Source: Trichobilharzia regenti (lineage: Eukaryota > Platyhelminthes > Trematoda > Strigeidida > Schistosomatidae). Taken from it: a stretch of 64,000 bases of DNA. The stretch lies in NCBI GenBank assembly GCA_944472135.2, contig OX235262.1, positions 42,397,804 to 42,461,803 on the forward strand, written 5' to 3'. This document shows, piece after piece, positions 11,124 through 22,754 of the stretch. The notes under the pieces are model-generated. The model ran no database searches, had not been told where the DNA came from, and saw only the letters and a list, made by a program, of their open reading frames with translations. The position numbers were made by a program, and so were the translations under genes. Position 1 is the stretch's first letter; each line of letters opens with the position of its first letter.

Positions 11124-12322
11124 AACTGATGGAGAAATTACTGTTACAAAAACTCATTCCCTCCCTAAGCTTCTCAAACGATCCAAAGCAGTTTGCTTAC
11201 AAACAGGGTAGAAGTACTTTGGATGCTGCTGCTGTGTTTCATCACAACATTGTATCCTCCTTAGACAAAGGGGCCAAGTATGTCCGTTGTACTTTCCTTG
11301 ATTACACATCTGCTTTTGACTCTGTACCTAGAGGCCTTTTGTTAAACAAGCTTAGCCTTACACAAACTGAGTCCTGGGCTATCAACTGGCTGCACTCTTA
11401 CTTCTCCAATAGGATGCAGTACACGGTATATAATGGTGTAGCTTCCTCTCCTTTGCTTACTGAAGCTGGTGTTCCTCAGGGTGCTGTTCTCTCGCCGTTT
11501 CTCTTTTCCTTCTTCTTACATGACTTACCTCTCTCAGACGAAATCAACTTCGTCAAATATGCAGATGACCTGACTGTTTCGCTTCCCGTTAAGTCTCAGT
11601 CAGACTGCTTCAAATTAAATAGCTTCCTGTCGGACATCAGTCAGTGGTCTAAACTAAATGGCCTAACGCTGAATCCCTCAAAATGCCAGACTGTCGACTT
11701 CTCCTTTAGGCATAAACGAGATCTACAAACACTAGTAAGCACTCATGATGTCTGTAGAATTGAGGGGACTATAATTGAAACAAAGTCTAATGCAAAATAC
11801 CTCGGATTAGTTATATCTTCCGACCTTACTTGGTCATCTCATATCCAAATGATTTCCAAGAAAGTGTTTCGTCTAACCTACTACATTAAGAAACTCAGAC
11901 TAACTGGAGTCCCTCAACCTCTGCTTTCACAATTTGTCAACTCTCGTATCCTACCTATTCTACTTTACTGTTCCCCGTTAGTCTTTCCTGGGTTACTGAA
12001 AAAGGATTATACCATCCTGAGAAGGATGTTGAAGGTAGTTAGTAGGACTAGCGGTGTAAAACTCAGTCAGCTCGTCACAACATTAGTGGATAAGCATCTG
12101 AATACATGTGAGAAATGGTCTAAAACCATACTCTCTGACCCCCAACACCCCCTCTATTCCCAACTCTCTCCCTGCATCTCATCAGGTAGAACCAGAAATC
12201 AGTACAAAATAATATATGCTCGTACAACCAAGTATAGGAACTCAACGATACCATATTTGGCCCGTGTTCTAAGTGACAGAGACAATGTTAAGCGTGAAAC
12301 CTATGACTTGCTTTGTTGTTAA
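11120..12322 (+). pseudogene. LINE A reverse transcriptase, palm and thumb
   Basis: This continues the previous frame after a one-base shift, so no separate start is expected. Motif A is LDYTSAFD (about 60-67), motif B is AGVPQGAVLSP, and the catalytic box is YADD at 147-150, all intact. The C-terminal part runs about 250 residues with no RNase H or zinc knuckle seen. Apart from the single frameshift the catalytic residues are intact, so this copy was probably inactivated recently compared with the SR2-like and PLE fragments around it. Confidence 0.8.
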
Positions 12323-13307
12323 TAACATAATTTTGGCCCTTGTTATTTCCCCCTTACACTCTCTTATTTGTACTCTATAGTGAACAACCTTCTTAAACAT
12401 ACTTAGCTGCTTAAAATTATTATCATTGGCTTACATTTTTATTCTTTATTCTATTCCTTCTTTGTACATCTACTGGGTCCGACTATATTATCACTATGAT
12501 TATTAAAAATTGTCCCGTCATTAACCATCATGTAACATTAGTTTTGTGGTTGTTCTTTGTTCGGCACTATTTAACTGACAATCTTGTTTGTTATTGCCAC
12601 TATCACCATCTTAAAAAATTTTGTATTATGCATGATTCCTCACACTACCACTACAAACAACCGCATTAGTGCTGACAATAAAAAAAACACAACCTGAAAT
12701 GTTTATCTTATGATTGCTTAGTGTTGTTCAATCAAATTAACTGATCATCTTGGCTATAAACATTTTTTAAGAACATCTCATAATTTCCCGTATGATTATA
12801 GCTGTTACTGTTCACCACGCATACACATATCGTAGCTTCCACTAACCAATACTGAAATATTTTTTCATTATTTGTGTTTATCTTCCTTTTTACTTGGTAT
12901 TTTTATTTGCATTTTTTTGTTATTTCTGTGTTTCTTTTTTTGGTTTTTTGTTGTTTTTTTTTATATATTTTATTTTTTTTTATAATACTCCTTTTAAATG
13001 TACGATGAAATTAGATGCAATATTGTAGATATGTGCTGAAAATTCCACACTGTACCACAAGTACTGTTTCTGGAATAAAGCGAAATTGTTATTGTTATTG
13101 TGTAACAACTAAAACAACTGTGTTGTGGTCTGAACGCAAGGAACCAATCCTCTTCTGTTCTGCTGCATAGCTAACCAGAATTTCCTTGAGTTACGTGCAG
13201 TACAAAAATATCCCGAGGATAGTGAGAAGACAGCTATTCGCAGTAAAATATGTAGTAGCATTCAATATTCAAGTATTAGTTTTGTAGGGATTTTTGTTTG
13301 ATTGCAT

Positions 13308-13560
13308 GAAGGATTTCATCATGAGTTGACATTGGTAAGAGAACCACTGGAGTACTGGACAGCTGTTTCGTCCTAGTTTGAAACTCTTCGTCAGTACGCA
13401 CCCACCGGGGTTCGAAACCCAAGATTTTCTGGTAACAGGGTGAGCTCGTAGGCTATCGAGCCACAGAACCCGATCCAGTGGTCTTTTAATTCTAACTTCT
13501 GCCAACTCACGACATAGCGCGACCATTTCGCAATGTCTTCTTCGATGAGTTACTGCCTCA
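13308..13560 (-). repeat. SM-alpha-like tRNA-derived SINE with decayed hammerhead
   Basis: The minus strand has the whole unit: an upstream part shared with 39,205-39,270, a tRNA-like head with A-box-like GTGGCTCGATAGCC and a B-box-like GGTTTCGAACCCC, the ribozyme region at 13,352-13,397, and the tail ending ATGAAATCC. The core reads CTGACGA but three bases of stem I are lost, so self-cleavage is doubtful. Pol III would be expected to transcribe such a unit. Confidence 0.75.
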
Positions 13561-14054
13561 TCTTCAACCTGTTGTATTCAATAATCATGATATTTCAACC
13601 TCAAGATTAGTTCAACAATACCGTTAAGCAGCTACACAGATCGAACAGTTTCTCGAGCACAAAACAAGTATTAAGAACTAAGAAGAATATTTCCGACAAA
13701 ATGGGTTGAAAACTCTGTCAGCGAAAATCATTCACCAAATAACTCTTACAGACAACAGTCCAAGGTTAGAATGACCTTGACTCATTCAAACAAAATCTCA
13801 GTTGTAAAACAGCGCATTATCAATATCTTCATACAGTCATGAAGAGAAGCACTGAATTTAGGGATTAAAGAAAAAACAATGACAATAAGGATTAAGTCAA
13901 CAGGTGATATGCAAACGCCAGAATAATGAATGATACACAATCTAGCAGGACGAAGGATTATAATTACAAAGTTATTTGGAATGTCTAAATAAGTGCCATT
14001 ATCGTAAACGCATCATTCAAGAGGGATTTTCCATACTTGTTATTTCCTTACACT
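13561..14054. other. Unassigned sequence
   Basis: No coding sequence or recurring repeat was found here. Confidence 0.35.
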
Positions 14055-14140
14055 CAGGACATTCCGGTTGCAAGGCCAGCTCATAGACCATTCAACCACT
14101 AGGACTCAATCCATAGTCTATCAAATTTTAACTCCTAGTA
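14055..14140 (-). repeat. SM-alpha-like SINE, tRNA-like head fragment
   Basis: The minus strand matches the head of the SINE at 39,272-39,330 (compare CTATGAGCTGGCCTTGCAAC with GTATACGAGCTCGCCTTGTA). The ribozyme and tail are missing. Confidence 0.45.
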
Positions 14141-14734
14141 ATTTACTTGCTACTTGATGTCTCTATGTCAGCAAATTGTGTACACCTTACCTTCAAAGCA
14201 CCATTCTCACATATCTTTCGTGTTGTGTTACCTCTGGCGTTCCTTTATATCGTGTTTCTTTGTGTTCCTTTCACATCTCCCATGTATCTCTGCAACTCTG
14301 TACCATTTACTTTCTCTGACGGCAAATCTGTCTCCCTGCTATTTGAAGTTTGTACGCCGATTAACATCTCCCTTTATATATACTACTGATAAATATTATC
14401 AGTAGTACACGCCACAACTTGTTCAAAATGATTTTTAAAAATCTCTAGGTAGTTTCTGTGATGATATACGAATTTCACTTTTTGACATAACAGAATTGAA
14501 AAAAAAATTGTAGTAAAATGTTTCGTTTTTTTTTTAACAGCATGATCTGAGCATCGATCATTTTGAATTTAGTAAATAATCGTTTTCATCACTGATCAAT
14601 TTTATGTCTATCAGTTGTTGAATTCAATTCTTATGGGTAAGTGTTTTATCTATCTTTTTGTCATAGGCGTATATTGCTTTAATTTCAGTAGAAATCCTTG
14701 ATGACCTGTGTTAGTTGAAATAGAACTTGGCTGG
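14141..14734. other. Unassigned sequence with T-rich tract
   Basis: Overlapping frames of about 80 codons at 14,147-14,405 look like chance frames in T-rich DNA. Short A and T homopolymer runs occur at 14,495-14,540. Confidence 0.35.
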
Positions 14735-15700
14735 GAAAAAGTTAGAGATTATCAAGCTATTTCACTGAAAGCCTGAATCACACGAATGTTTCTAATAAGT
14801 TTATGGTGTCAACTGATGTAACCTCACTGTTCGTAAGAATCCCAATTAGTGAAATTAAAGATGTCATCTCTTAGCACTCGGATCTTCTCTCACTCCCAGT
14901 GCTGGAATCTAAACGCCTATTACTAATGTGTACCATGGATGTACCATTTGTGTTTGACAATACTTTCTACTGTCAAATAGGTGGTATAGCTATTGGCAGT
15001 CCACCTAGCTCTGTATTAGCGGACATCTTCATGTCCAGATTTGCGAGAACAAAACTAAAGCATGCACTCGACGAAACAACCCCCATATTGTCAATATGTC
15101 GATGACACATTTGTAGTATGCATCAGTGAAAGTCATGCATCCTACCTATACGGACTATCCAATGACACACATGCAAATATTGACTTCACTATGGAAAATG
15201 ACATTAATGAGAAAGCCTACATGAAATAGTTCTTGCCTAAACGGCTGTAAACTAGTACTGGTCAAAACTCTGTTTTATAGAGTTAGAAGAATATGCTCTA
15301 CAGAAAAACTGGAGGAAGAACTTCTGATTTTTTATAAGATGTTGAAAAACATTGGTTACCCTCAGAAATTCATTAACAAGTGTGAAGGATGTGAAGACTC
15401 AAATGCCAGACAAAACATAGTGGTAAATAAGCGTATTTTCCATCAACTCAACTTTAAAGGTGGCAGATTTGCAGTAACAGTCAGCAGAAGATTGAATACC
15501 TCACTAGCCAGAACCTATCCCGCAGCAAAATTAGTTCCCATTTATCGGATGATATGCTGTCTGGTGTATACAAAGATCAACAAATGCTCTAACTGTGAAT
15601 ACGAATTTACATGTATCTGCAGCATCAGTTACACTAGGAGAATAGAAAGAAAGAAGCATTATCGATTATCTGAACACGTATGCAGAGGAGGTAAATGATG
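14735..15700 (+). pseudogene. Penelope-like element PLE1: RT C-terminal half and GIY-YIG
   Basis: Plus-strand frames give the second half of a PLE: MVSTDVTSLFVRIP (RT motif A region), MDVPFVFDNTFYCQIGG and IGSPPSSVLADIF (motif B), YVDDTFVV (catalytic box, near 15,095-15,118), then NIGYPQKFINKCEG, a TVSRRLN...ARTYPAAK block, CEYEFTCICSISYTRRIERK (degraded YIG region) and SEHV. At least two stops and two frameshifts break it. The gene then stops abruptly near 15,700 and its last block reappears at 18,560-18,790, so it has been split by the inverted P2 structure between them. Confidence 0.8.
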
Positions 15701-15803
15701 AGTCTCAATAGCTCAGTGCTAACGTCTCCGAATACAGCACTGGACGAGACGGTTTTGAACATCGAAAACGAAATGACTTCCTTCAAGCTTGCAGACATGC
15801 ATG

Positions 15804-16402
15804 ATCATATCAAGGTACTCACACAAATTTCTAATTTCGTTCATATAATTCCATTATTTGTCATCGTTCGACTTGATTGGCAGTAGCATTTTCCATATTT
15901 CCGGTATGAGTGATCAGTCATTCCTGTTGCATGTGTTGGATGTAGACTCGATGAAGAAGGATTCAGTAATCAACCTCTCTCGCTCTCCACCTACCTATAT
16001 TACTTTTTAGAATTTTAACCCTCTACCACCCTATCGTGTGGTTGTATCTTAATGCATGCAGTGCAATCGCCAAGCTTTTCCTAAATTACCTATCTTCTCG
16101 GGTGGGGTCAACCATTCTTCCCTTAGCTAAATTCTTATGTTCTGACAATCTGACTACCCCTGACCTATGTAGTGGACCTCACTCACGGTCATTGCAAGGT
16201 ATTTCGTAAATTATATTATTTTGTTTAATTGGGTCAACCAACAGGGTCCTTTAACCTACAGAGCTTGTCCTACCTGAGTGAGTTTGTAGGTTTAAATGCC
16301 ACTCTAACTGCTGCTTTATTAAGAATCCTACGTAGGGAGGGTCTCAGATGTCCTCTCCTTATATGATATTACAGTGTATGTCTAATATTCTCTCTTATTT
16401 AT
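15804..16402 (-). repeat. Left arm of a 600-bp inverted repeat (PLE family P2 C-terminal end)
   Basis: This is the reverse complement of 17,724-18,323. By direct comparison I find one difference, a run of four T here against five A there. It encodes on the minus strand the decayed GIY-YIG end of family P2 (ERERLITESFFIEST, then EIWKMLLP), and both arms carry the same stops. It follows in the same orientation the N-terminal PLE half at 16,413-17,400, with the RT palm missing between them. Confidence 0.85.
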
Positions 16403-16412
16403 GTTTTCATTA

Positions 16413-17400
16413 TTAGTTTCTAGAGTATGAACGATTTCTAATGGGGAATAATATTAGAGCTAAGTGTTTTGATAATTCACAAGTAGGGGTATTCCTGAAA
16501 TCTAATATTTGTTGTATGGGGTAACCTGGATTATTTCTTTTAATAGTACCATATATTCTACTAACATTATTAGGTTTAGGCATTAAATTAAGACATTTAG
16601 GCTCACCCAGTAATGGCTCCATTCTGCGTATTAAATTCGCTGTAGATTTTTTAACGTTATTCATTATTGTGTCTACAGGCTTCTTAATTTCTTCATATGG
16701 AACCCTTTCAAAATGTTCAGTGACTTTCTTGATATAGTCAGATTTATTCAAAACTACGGTGGCGTTTCCTTTGTCAGCTTTTATGATGACGATGATTTTA
16801 TCCTGTTTTAGACTAATTACAGATAGTCTTTCCGATTTTAAATTTAATTTTGTTCCTTTCGGTTTTTCAGGGTTAATGTACATTGTGCTCGAACCACTTC
16901 TGCTTTCGTCTTATCTATTGAACTTAGTGCTACTTCTATGTTAAGAATGATATCTTCTGGTTTTAATTTGATAACTGTCACGTTGAAATTTAGACCTTTC
17001 TCAAGTACATTTATGTCACAAGAGCTTAGTTCCCTTGATGAGAGGTTGATCACCCATTTTGTTCTGCCAATAAATGATGAAACGTTGGCGTCAAATTCTT
17101 CATTTACTGTGTTCTTTTCTTCTATCAGTTTGTTGAACTTTTTAATTCGTGTGATTTTTGATTTTCTTAATGCTCATTCTCTAGCTTTTTAGAGGTTTCA
17201 ACAAAAACTACATAATCTTTGTCATTGACCATACATTTGAGTTTGTGTTCGACTTTTTCAATTTCATTTCGTATATTATTTAGTTTCACAATAATTCGAT
17301 GTAGTTCTTCTCTTAGACATAATCTACTGACATGTTCGGCTGTTGATGTTATTTTTCTTCAAGTAATCGGAGTACGTAGGTGTAAATATTTCAGAATTAT
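16413..17400 (-). pseudogene. Penelope-like element, N-terminal half of RT
   Basis: Minus-strand frames give the conserved N-terminal region of PLE reverse transcriptases: FNKLIEEKNTVNEEFDANVS, WVINLSSREL, LEKGLNFNVT, AEVVRAQCTLTLKN, then after a frameshift near 16,870 IIVIIKADKGNATVVLNKSD, an RIYGTIKR block (usually LYGLPKIHK), and LSKHLALIL. It ends at 16,413 just before the palm domain, which is deleted, and is followed by the GIY-YIG arm at 16,402-15,804. The frame therefore belongs to an internally deleted minus-strand P2 element. Confidence 0.8.
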
Positions 17401-17439
17401 TTGACTTTTTAAATATCGACTGTTGAAAAAGAATAAAAC

Positions 17440-18430
17440 GAATAGAAGAAGGTGAACTGCACACTAGCGTTTATAAAACACCAACGCAGTCTGATAGATA
17501 TTTAAACTTTAATTCATCTCATCCGTTAACTCTTAAGGTAGGCTTACTTAAATGTCTAACAAACCGAGCAATAGCATTGAGTAGCACAGAAAAAAGACCT
17601 AAATGAGGAAATAAAACAGACAGAATAAGCGTTGGTATCGAATAACTACCCTATAAAATTCATTAGGAAGATCAGTAAAGGCCAAAAGCGAAATAAAAAT
17701 AATTATGGAACTATAATGATAATATAAATAAGAGAGAATATTAGACATACACTGTAATATCATATAAGGAGAGGACATCTGAGACCCTCCCTACGTAGGA
17801 TTCTTAATAAAGCAGCAGTTAGAGTGGCATTTAAACCTACAAACTCACTCAGGTAGGACAAGCTCTGTAGGTTAAAGGACCCTGTTGGTTGACCCAATTA
17901 AACAAAATAATATAATTTACGAAATACCTTGCAATGACCGTGAGTGAGGTCCACTACATAGGTCAGGGGTAGTCAGATTGTCAGAACATAAGAATTTAGC
18001 TAAGGGAAGAATGGTTGACCCCACCCGAGAAGATAGGTAATTTAGGAAAAAGCTTGGCGATTGCACTGCATGCATTAAGATACAACCACACGATAGGGTG
18101 GTAGAGGGTTAAAATTCTAAAAAGTAATATAGGTAGGTGGAGAGCGAGAGAGGTTGATTACTGAATCCTTCTTCATCGAGTCTACATCCAACACATGCAA
18201 CAGGAATGACTGATCACTCATACCGGAAATATGGAAAATGCTACTGCCAATCAAGTCGAACGATGACAAATAATGGAATTATATGAACGAAATTAGAAAT
18301 TTGTGTGAGTACCTTGATATGATTATGAGGAATAAATTGTGCTCGAAATGTCATCAGTAAATGATAATGTATAACATTGTGAGACTTTATCAAAATAAAC
18401 TTTACTAACAATACAATTACACTGTACCCC
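17440..18430 (+). pseudogene. Penelope-like element family P2: thumb, GIY-YIG end and 3' UTR
   Basis: Upstream of the repeat arm, 17,450-17,560 encodes VYKTPTQSDRYLNFNSSHPL, the thumb-side motif of PLE RTs (YxKPTxTxxYLxxxSxHP). The arm 17,724-18,323 follows with the GIY-YIG C-terminal region, and the 3' UTR with GCTCGAAATGTCATC to about 18,430. Many stops are present. It lies in opposite orientation to the partner copy on its left. Confidence 0.75.
17724..18323 (+). repeat. Right arm of the 600-bp inverted repeat
   Basis: It pairs with 15,804-16,402, with a 1.3-kb spacer between the arms. Because the shared sequence contains the same stops and frameshifts in both arms, the decay predates either the duplication or a gene-conversion event that made the arms alike. 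Confidence 0.85.
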
Positions 18431-18544
18431 AATGCACAGGTTATATTCTTAAATCAATGTTGCAGATGCGCCTTGCTGATGAATGCCAGCTAACCCGAAA
18501 CCTTGGTACAAGGCTTCCTGCCGATTACCTACAATCATCTAATA

Positions 18545-18790
18545 CCAACAGTATATCAAAACGTCTACGTGTCAAGCGAACACATTAAATTGTGCCACTG
18601 ACATGTATCTCGTCGACTCGGATAATGTGGTGGATATTATGAAATCTTTCTAAATTATCAATAGACAACATAGTTCAATTCACCTCAAGTTTTTCGAAGC
18701 AGTCGCTATCAAATGCCTAAAACCCGATTTATGCTTTCAGAAAGAAGCAGTTGTCAATCGTTCCTTGTCTTGGTAACTGTATGTTTTTAC
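18545..18790 (+). pseudogene. PLE1, displaced C-terminal end
   Basis: It encodes MYLVDSDNVVDIMKSF, a stop, IINRQHSSIHL and FFEAVAIKCLKPDLCFQKE, the expected continuation of the plus-strand element that breaks off near 15,700. The intact order is seen in the minus-strand fragment at 4,716-5,340 (HLLDADHQVEIA, then KRLKPDLCVQKE). The 2.8 kb between the halves is the inverted P2 structure. Confidence 0.65.
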
Positions 18791-18954
18791 TCACTCCCTT
18801 CCATTTCATGAATATCTAATCTTTGGCTTCAAACCTCTACCACCGTGTTAGAATATAACTTCGCTTGTCTCATATTTTTAGGATTTGAGTTGAACTCACT
18901 ACATAGTTATGCATTTTGTTATTCACTCACTATATTACTCACTTATTTATTTAT

Positions 18955-19150
18955 TTTTTTTATTATAGCTTGATTCCACGCCGTATTTTCGGTACAAGTA
19001 TGGAATTTTCAGCATGTGATATCGTTAGCCCAAATTTTGCAAGCCGACCATAGATGTCAGGTGTGCATCGGCAGGGGTTCGAACCCCGCACTATGTGTAC
19101 GTGGTTGTCTAGCGTCCTAACCTCTGTGCCACCGACGCAGTTCTCGCTTT
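18955..19150 (-). repeat. tRNA-derived SINE, family S2
   Basis: The minus strand starts with a tRNA-like head: A-box-like TGGCACAGAGGTTAGGA and B box GGGGTTCGAACCCC (19,074-19,087), followed by a non-tRNA body (GCTGAAAATTCCATAC) and an end GGAATCAAGCTATAATAA with an A/T-rich tail at 18,940-18,970. A second copy lies at 22,755-22,930. It would be transcribed by Pol III. It lacks the hammerhead. Confidence 0.7.
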
Positions 19151-19394
19151 GATTGCACAACTCTTTTATCGTTGAATCAAAGGATTAATTTTCATTTACA
19201 CTTAAACTTTCTGCGTATAAGCTAGATGAGTGTAATTTCTGAACACTGTTCATTTAGTTGAGGACCTCCTGTCAGCTAACAATATGCAATATTTGCAAGT
19301 ATGTTAAAATTGTAGATATTGATGGAGAAGATTTGTAGCTCAGGTGGATGATTTTGAATGAAAACAATAAACAAATGAAAGCAACACACACACA

Positions 19395-21003
19395 CACAAC
19401 TCAACTCTCAAGAACTAAAGGCCTTCAAAAAGCTGAAAAATAGGAAGGACGATGTCATTCTACCAGCTGACAAAGGAAGAACAACAGTAATCATGGACAG
19501 AGAAGAATACACCAAGAAAGCTGAAGAACTACTCAAAGATGAAGATGTATATCAACAGCTCCCAACAAATCCCAAACAAACATTAGACATCCGCATCCAA
19601 AGAACCTTAAACAAACACACCAAAACTGGTCAGATCACAAAACATGGTCAATGGCGAATGAAATCAAAAGGACCCGTCCTACCCTGATTCTACGGCAGAC
19701 GCAAAATACACAGACCAAATATCCCTTTATGACAAACTGTATCAATTTCAGGAACTCCAACATACAATTTATCCAAAGCTTTATACAGAAAAGTAAAACA
19801 CCTACCGGAATCTTATGATCACTCCATCAACTCTGCTATCCAATTCCTAGAGAAAATCAGAGACATCCAAATAGATGAACAAGAAATAATGGTATCCTTC
19901 GACATCACAGCATTATATACCTCAATCGGACAAAACCAGTAAAAGAGACCATGGAGCAATTACTCAGCAACGACGAACAGTTCCCACAACGATCAAAAAA
20001 GCAACTCACAAGTTTGATGGAATACATAAACCCCATGCCTAACAATGCAATTCCAATTCAACGGCCAAATATATGAACAAGTCAAAGGAACACCCCTATG
20101 GGAACGCCAATATCAGGTTTGATTGCAGAAGCAGTGATGCAAAGACTCGAAAACATAATTCTACCAAAGATCAAACCCAAGATTTGGATACACTACGTCG
20201 ACGACACATTTGTAATAATCAAAAGAAACGAATTAGATAAAGCTCACAACTTAATAAACAACGTCTTCAACGACATCAAATTCACAAGAGAAGAGGAATC
20301 CGAGAACAGAATACCATTTTTGGACGTCTTAGTCAGGCGAACATCCACAGGCGAATTAGAAAAACAAGCTTACAGAAAATCAACCCACACCGATCAAATA
20401 CTCAATTACAACAGCAACAACCGAACAAATGGCAAACAAATAGAGTTGCATATAAACATTATTCAAGAGAGTCAAGACTCATTGCATCACCACTACCTTA
20501 AGGAGGAATAAAGAAAAATATCCCAAGGAAGGCACAAGGAAAATCGGCCTACCATATATAAAAGACATCTCAGAAATCACTGCAAAAATATTCAAACCCT
20601 TAGGAATTGATGTACACACAAACCAAAAAAGTCACTTCATTCGGCCGGCTCTATGTCACCCAGGAGACTCAACAGCAAAAGAAGATAAAAGCAACATCAT
20701 CTACAAAATAAATCGTAACAACTGTGAAAAACACTACGCTGGCCAAAGTGGACATCACCTTCGTCTTCGTAACCACGACCATAAGCTAGCAGTCAAAAGG
20801 CATGACATCCACTTCCTCATATCACTACATACAGACAACCACGGACGCCAATTCGACTGGGACAAAGTTCAAATATTAGACAGAGGAAACACTAAATATG
20901 CTAGAGAATGTTTAGGAGCCTGGTATTCCAGTGAATCGTCAATCAATGGACACACTGAGATCTCAATTCAAACTGAAGTATATGCTGAAGATGCTGTCTA
21001 GTA
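19395..21003 (+). pseudogene. Penelope-like element PLE3, nearly full coding length
   Basis: In order: PADKGRTTVIMDREEY (N-terminal PLE motif, about 19,455-19,510), a GTPTYNLSKALYRKVKHLPE block, MVSFDITALYTSI (motif A), GTPMGTPISGLIAE (motif B, 20,090-20,130), IHYVDDTFVIIKR (catalytic, near 20,190-20,225), FLDVLVRR and AYRKSTHTDQIL (thumb), then NNCEKHYAGQSGHHLRLRNH with HKLAVKRHD (GIY-YIG) and DRGNTKYARECLGAWYSSES near 20,880-20,940. The longest frame is 20,098-20,511. At least four stops or frameshifts interrupt it. It belongs to a different PLE lineage from P1 and P2. Confidence 0.8.
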
Positions 21004-22260
21004 GAGCAATGACAGCTTCGCAAATAAATCTTCCAATTCAGAGAACACAACTACATCAAAAATGTTAAAGTTGTTCTGAACATAAACTTAATAGTTTCTT
21101 TAGGCTGTGTGAAGCTAATGGGGAACTGACGAAATAAATAAACAATGATACCATCTTATTCTGCACAAATGCTTGTTCTTGCTTCATTCAGATCCATGAA
21201 GTCTTCAACTATTCTCTTGAGCCGTATGGAGAGATGTAGACCATATGACTGACACCCTCACGATTGAGATAGTCAGCAATTGCGAACTGTTGGTAACATG
21301 GTTCAGACTTGATGACATTGGCGTGTCACGCAGATTCTGAACTTCCATTCTTCATTTCTTAGTGTCCTTCTTGTGAGTATGGTAACTTAAAACGTTGCGC
21401 TGGTTTTTCAAAATTCTAAACCAAAAGGCCAATCAGTTCTAATTTCACTTGTTCGACTATATAAGTTGAAGATTACTATGCAAAGCATGAGGACATTTCA
21501 AAATCAAATAATAGCCGACAGTTACTTGGTTAACTCATTAATCATATGACAGACTGATAGTATAAAACATTATCAAAGAATCCTCTCAACTAAAGTAAAA
21601 TCATTGTCAATTATTCTCTAGTCTTTCTATTGATCCATCACATGGTAATTGTTCTTAATGAAAAGACAAACAGATAAAAACAAAAACAACTTCCAATTAA
21701 CTAATACGCTTTATTTAGTGTCATGTATAACTTTGACACCCTGGGATAAAGATTACACACATATATTTTTTACTATGGTTGTGTTCTGTAGGCTCTGGGT
21801 GGTTTAACTGCGAAGCTTTCATTGTCTTCCTGGATAACATCTTCAGTGCTGACTTCACAGGGGGAAGTCTTTGGTTAATAAACAAATTCTTTCATCGTCC
21901 AAATATACTCGTTCTTTCTCGTAGTACACACGCCTATTATTAGTTAGAAATTTAAATATTATTTTGAGAACACTTAGGAGAATTGTAGCACACTACCGAG
22001 CGCTTTATCAGCTAAACTACAACACTCATCCACCAATTAGAGCGTCGTCTCATCGCAATTAACACAGGCTATGAGAAAATTTAACGTGAATGAATGAATG
22101 AATGATATTCAACTGTTCACTGATCATCACACTAGCTGTCGACCTAAGCACTTTCCTGTCGGCACCATCCATACTGAATTAGGTGGAGAGGATGTGACTG
22201 TAAATTGATGATGAAATTATCTAATATTAAAGGTTTCACTGAAGATGTTCAGAATTATTA
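21004..22260. other. Unassigned sequence after PLE3
   Basis: The first 150 bases probably hold the PLE3 3' UTR. The stretch at 21,770-21,890 (GTGTTCTGTAGGCTCTGGGT) looks like a short PLE-type terminal repeat, but I cannot prove it. The rest shows no gene. Confidence 0.35.
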
Positions 22261-22265
22261 TCTGT

Positions 22266-22512
22266 TTTTATAATATTATTCCCGTTGGTTTCTGGTGGAA
22301 CACAGGGCTTCAAAAGCATATCTCCACACATTACATCCTCTTCTCTCCAGTTTTGTTCAGCTGGCCCCGTGATTGCCTATAAACTCTTATCTTCTCCGAT
22401 TCCCACTCAAGCCAACTTCCAACTCACCGTTTCCCATTCTGGTTCCACTTGAGCGGTGGTCTGGCTCATGGTGTCATCCAACAGTCTCCGCAGTGTGTCC
22501 GATCGATCCCCT
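22266..22512 (-). mobile_element. SR2-like LINE, 3' end fragment
   Basis: The plus strand shows the complement of the terminal box (TTTCTGGTGGAACACAGGGC) and then the C-terminal coding region to about 22,512. It is close to the fragment at 1,022-1,285. It is 5'-truncated. Confidence 0.65.
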
Positions 22513-22754
22513 TTTTTTCTGCACATATTTTGCGCTAGTAATAGGTTACTGGCTGGTTCATTCCGAGGGTCTTTGTTGTGGATCCTTTCTGGTGCCTATC
22601 TGCGAAGAGATGAACACAGGTTAAACCTATAAAATGGTCAAAGGAACCTAATAACCAAGGAAGAGAGATAAATAAAACGATAAAGTGACCACTTTGAAGG
22701 ACTCTGGGATCGACTATCACTTGCAGCTCGTCCATAAATATTTGTTTTGTTTTG

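Larger units (their letters stand above)
9440..13105 (+). mobile_element. LINE A: near-complete non-LTR retrotransposon
   Basis: It contains an apurinic-like endonuclease and a reverse transcriptase in the normal LINE order, followed by about 0.8 kb of 3' UTR with T-rich runs. The 3' end is GGAATAAAG followed by TTATTG-type repeats at 13,072-13,100. A short copy of the same 3' end lies at 26,605-26,680. No ORF1 is visible upstream, so either the 5' end is truncated or this family lacks one. The clade looks Jockey/CR1-like from motif style, but I cannot fix it. One frameshift at about 11,118 separates the two long frames. Confidence 0.8.

Noticed and set aside
11110..11125. Programmed -1 frameshift in LINE A
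   Set aside because: The new frame is -1, but the T run does not form an X XXY YYZ heptamer in the right phase and no stable stem follows, so a lost base is more likely.
15700..15790. tRNA-like SINE head (GCTCAGTGCTAACG and GGTTTTGAACATC)
   Set aside because: Both boxes are weak and no second copy of the unit exists in the window.
19074..19087. Perfect B box GGGGTTCGAACCCC as part of a tRNA gene
   Set aside because: The flanking sequence does not fold into a tRNA cloverleaf and the unit recurs with a non-tRNA body at 22,755, so it is a SINE head.
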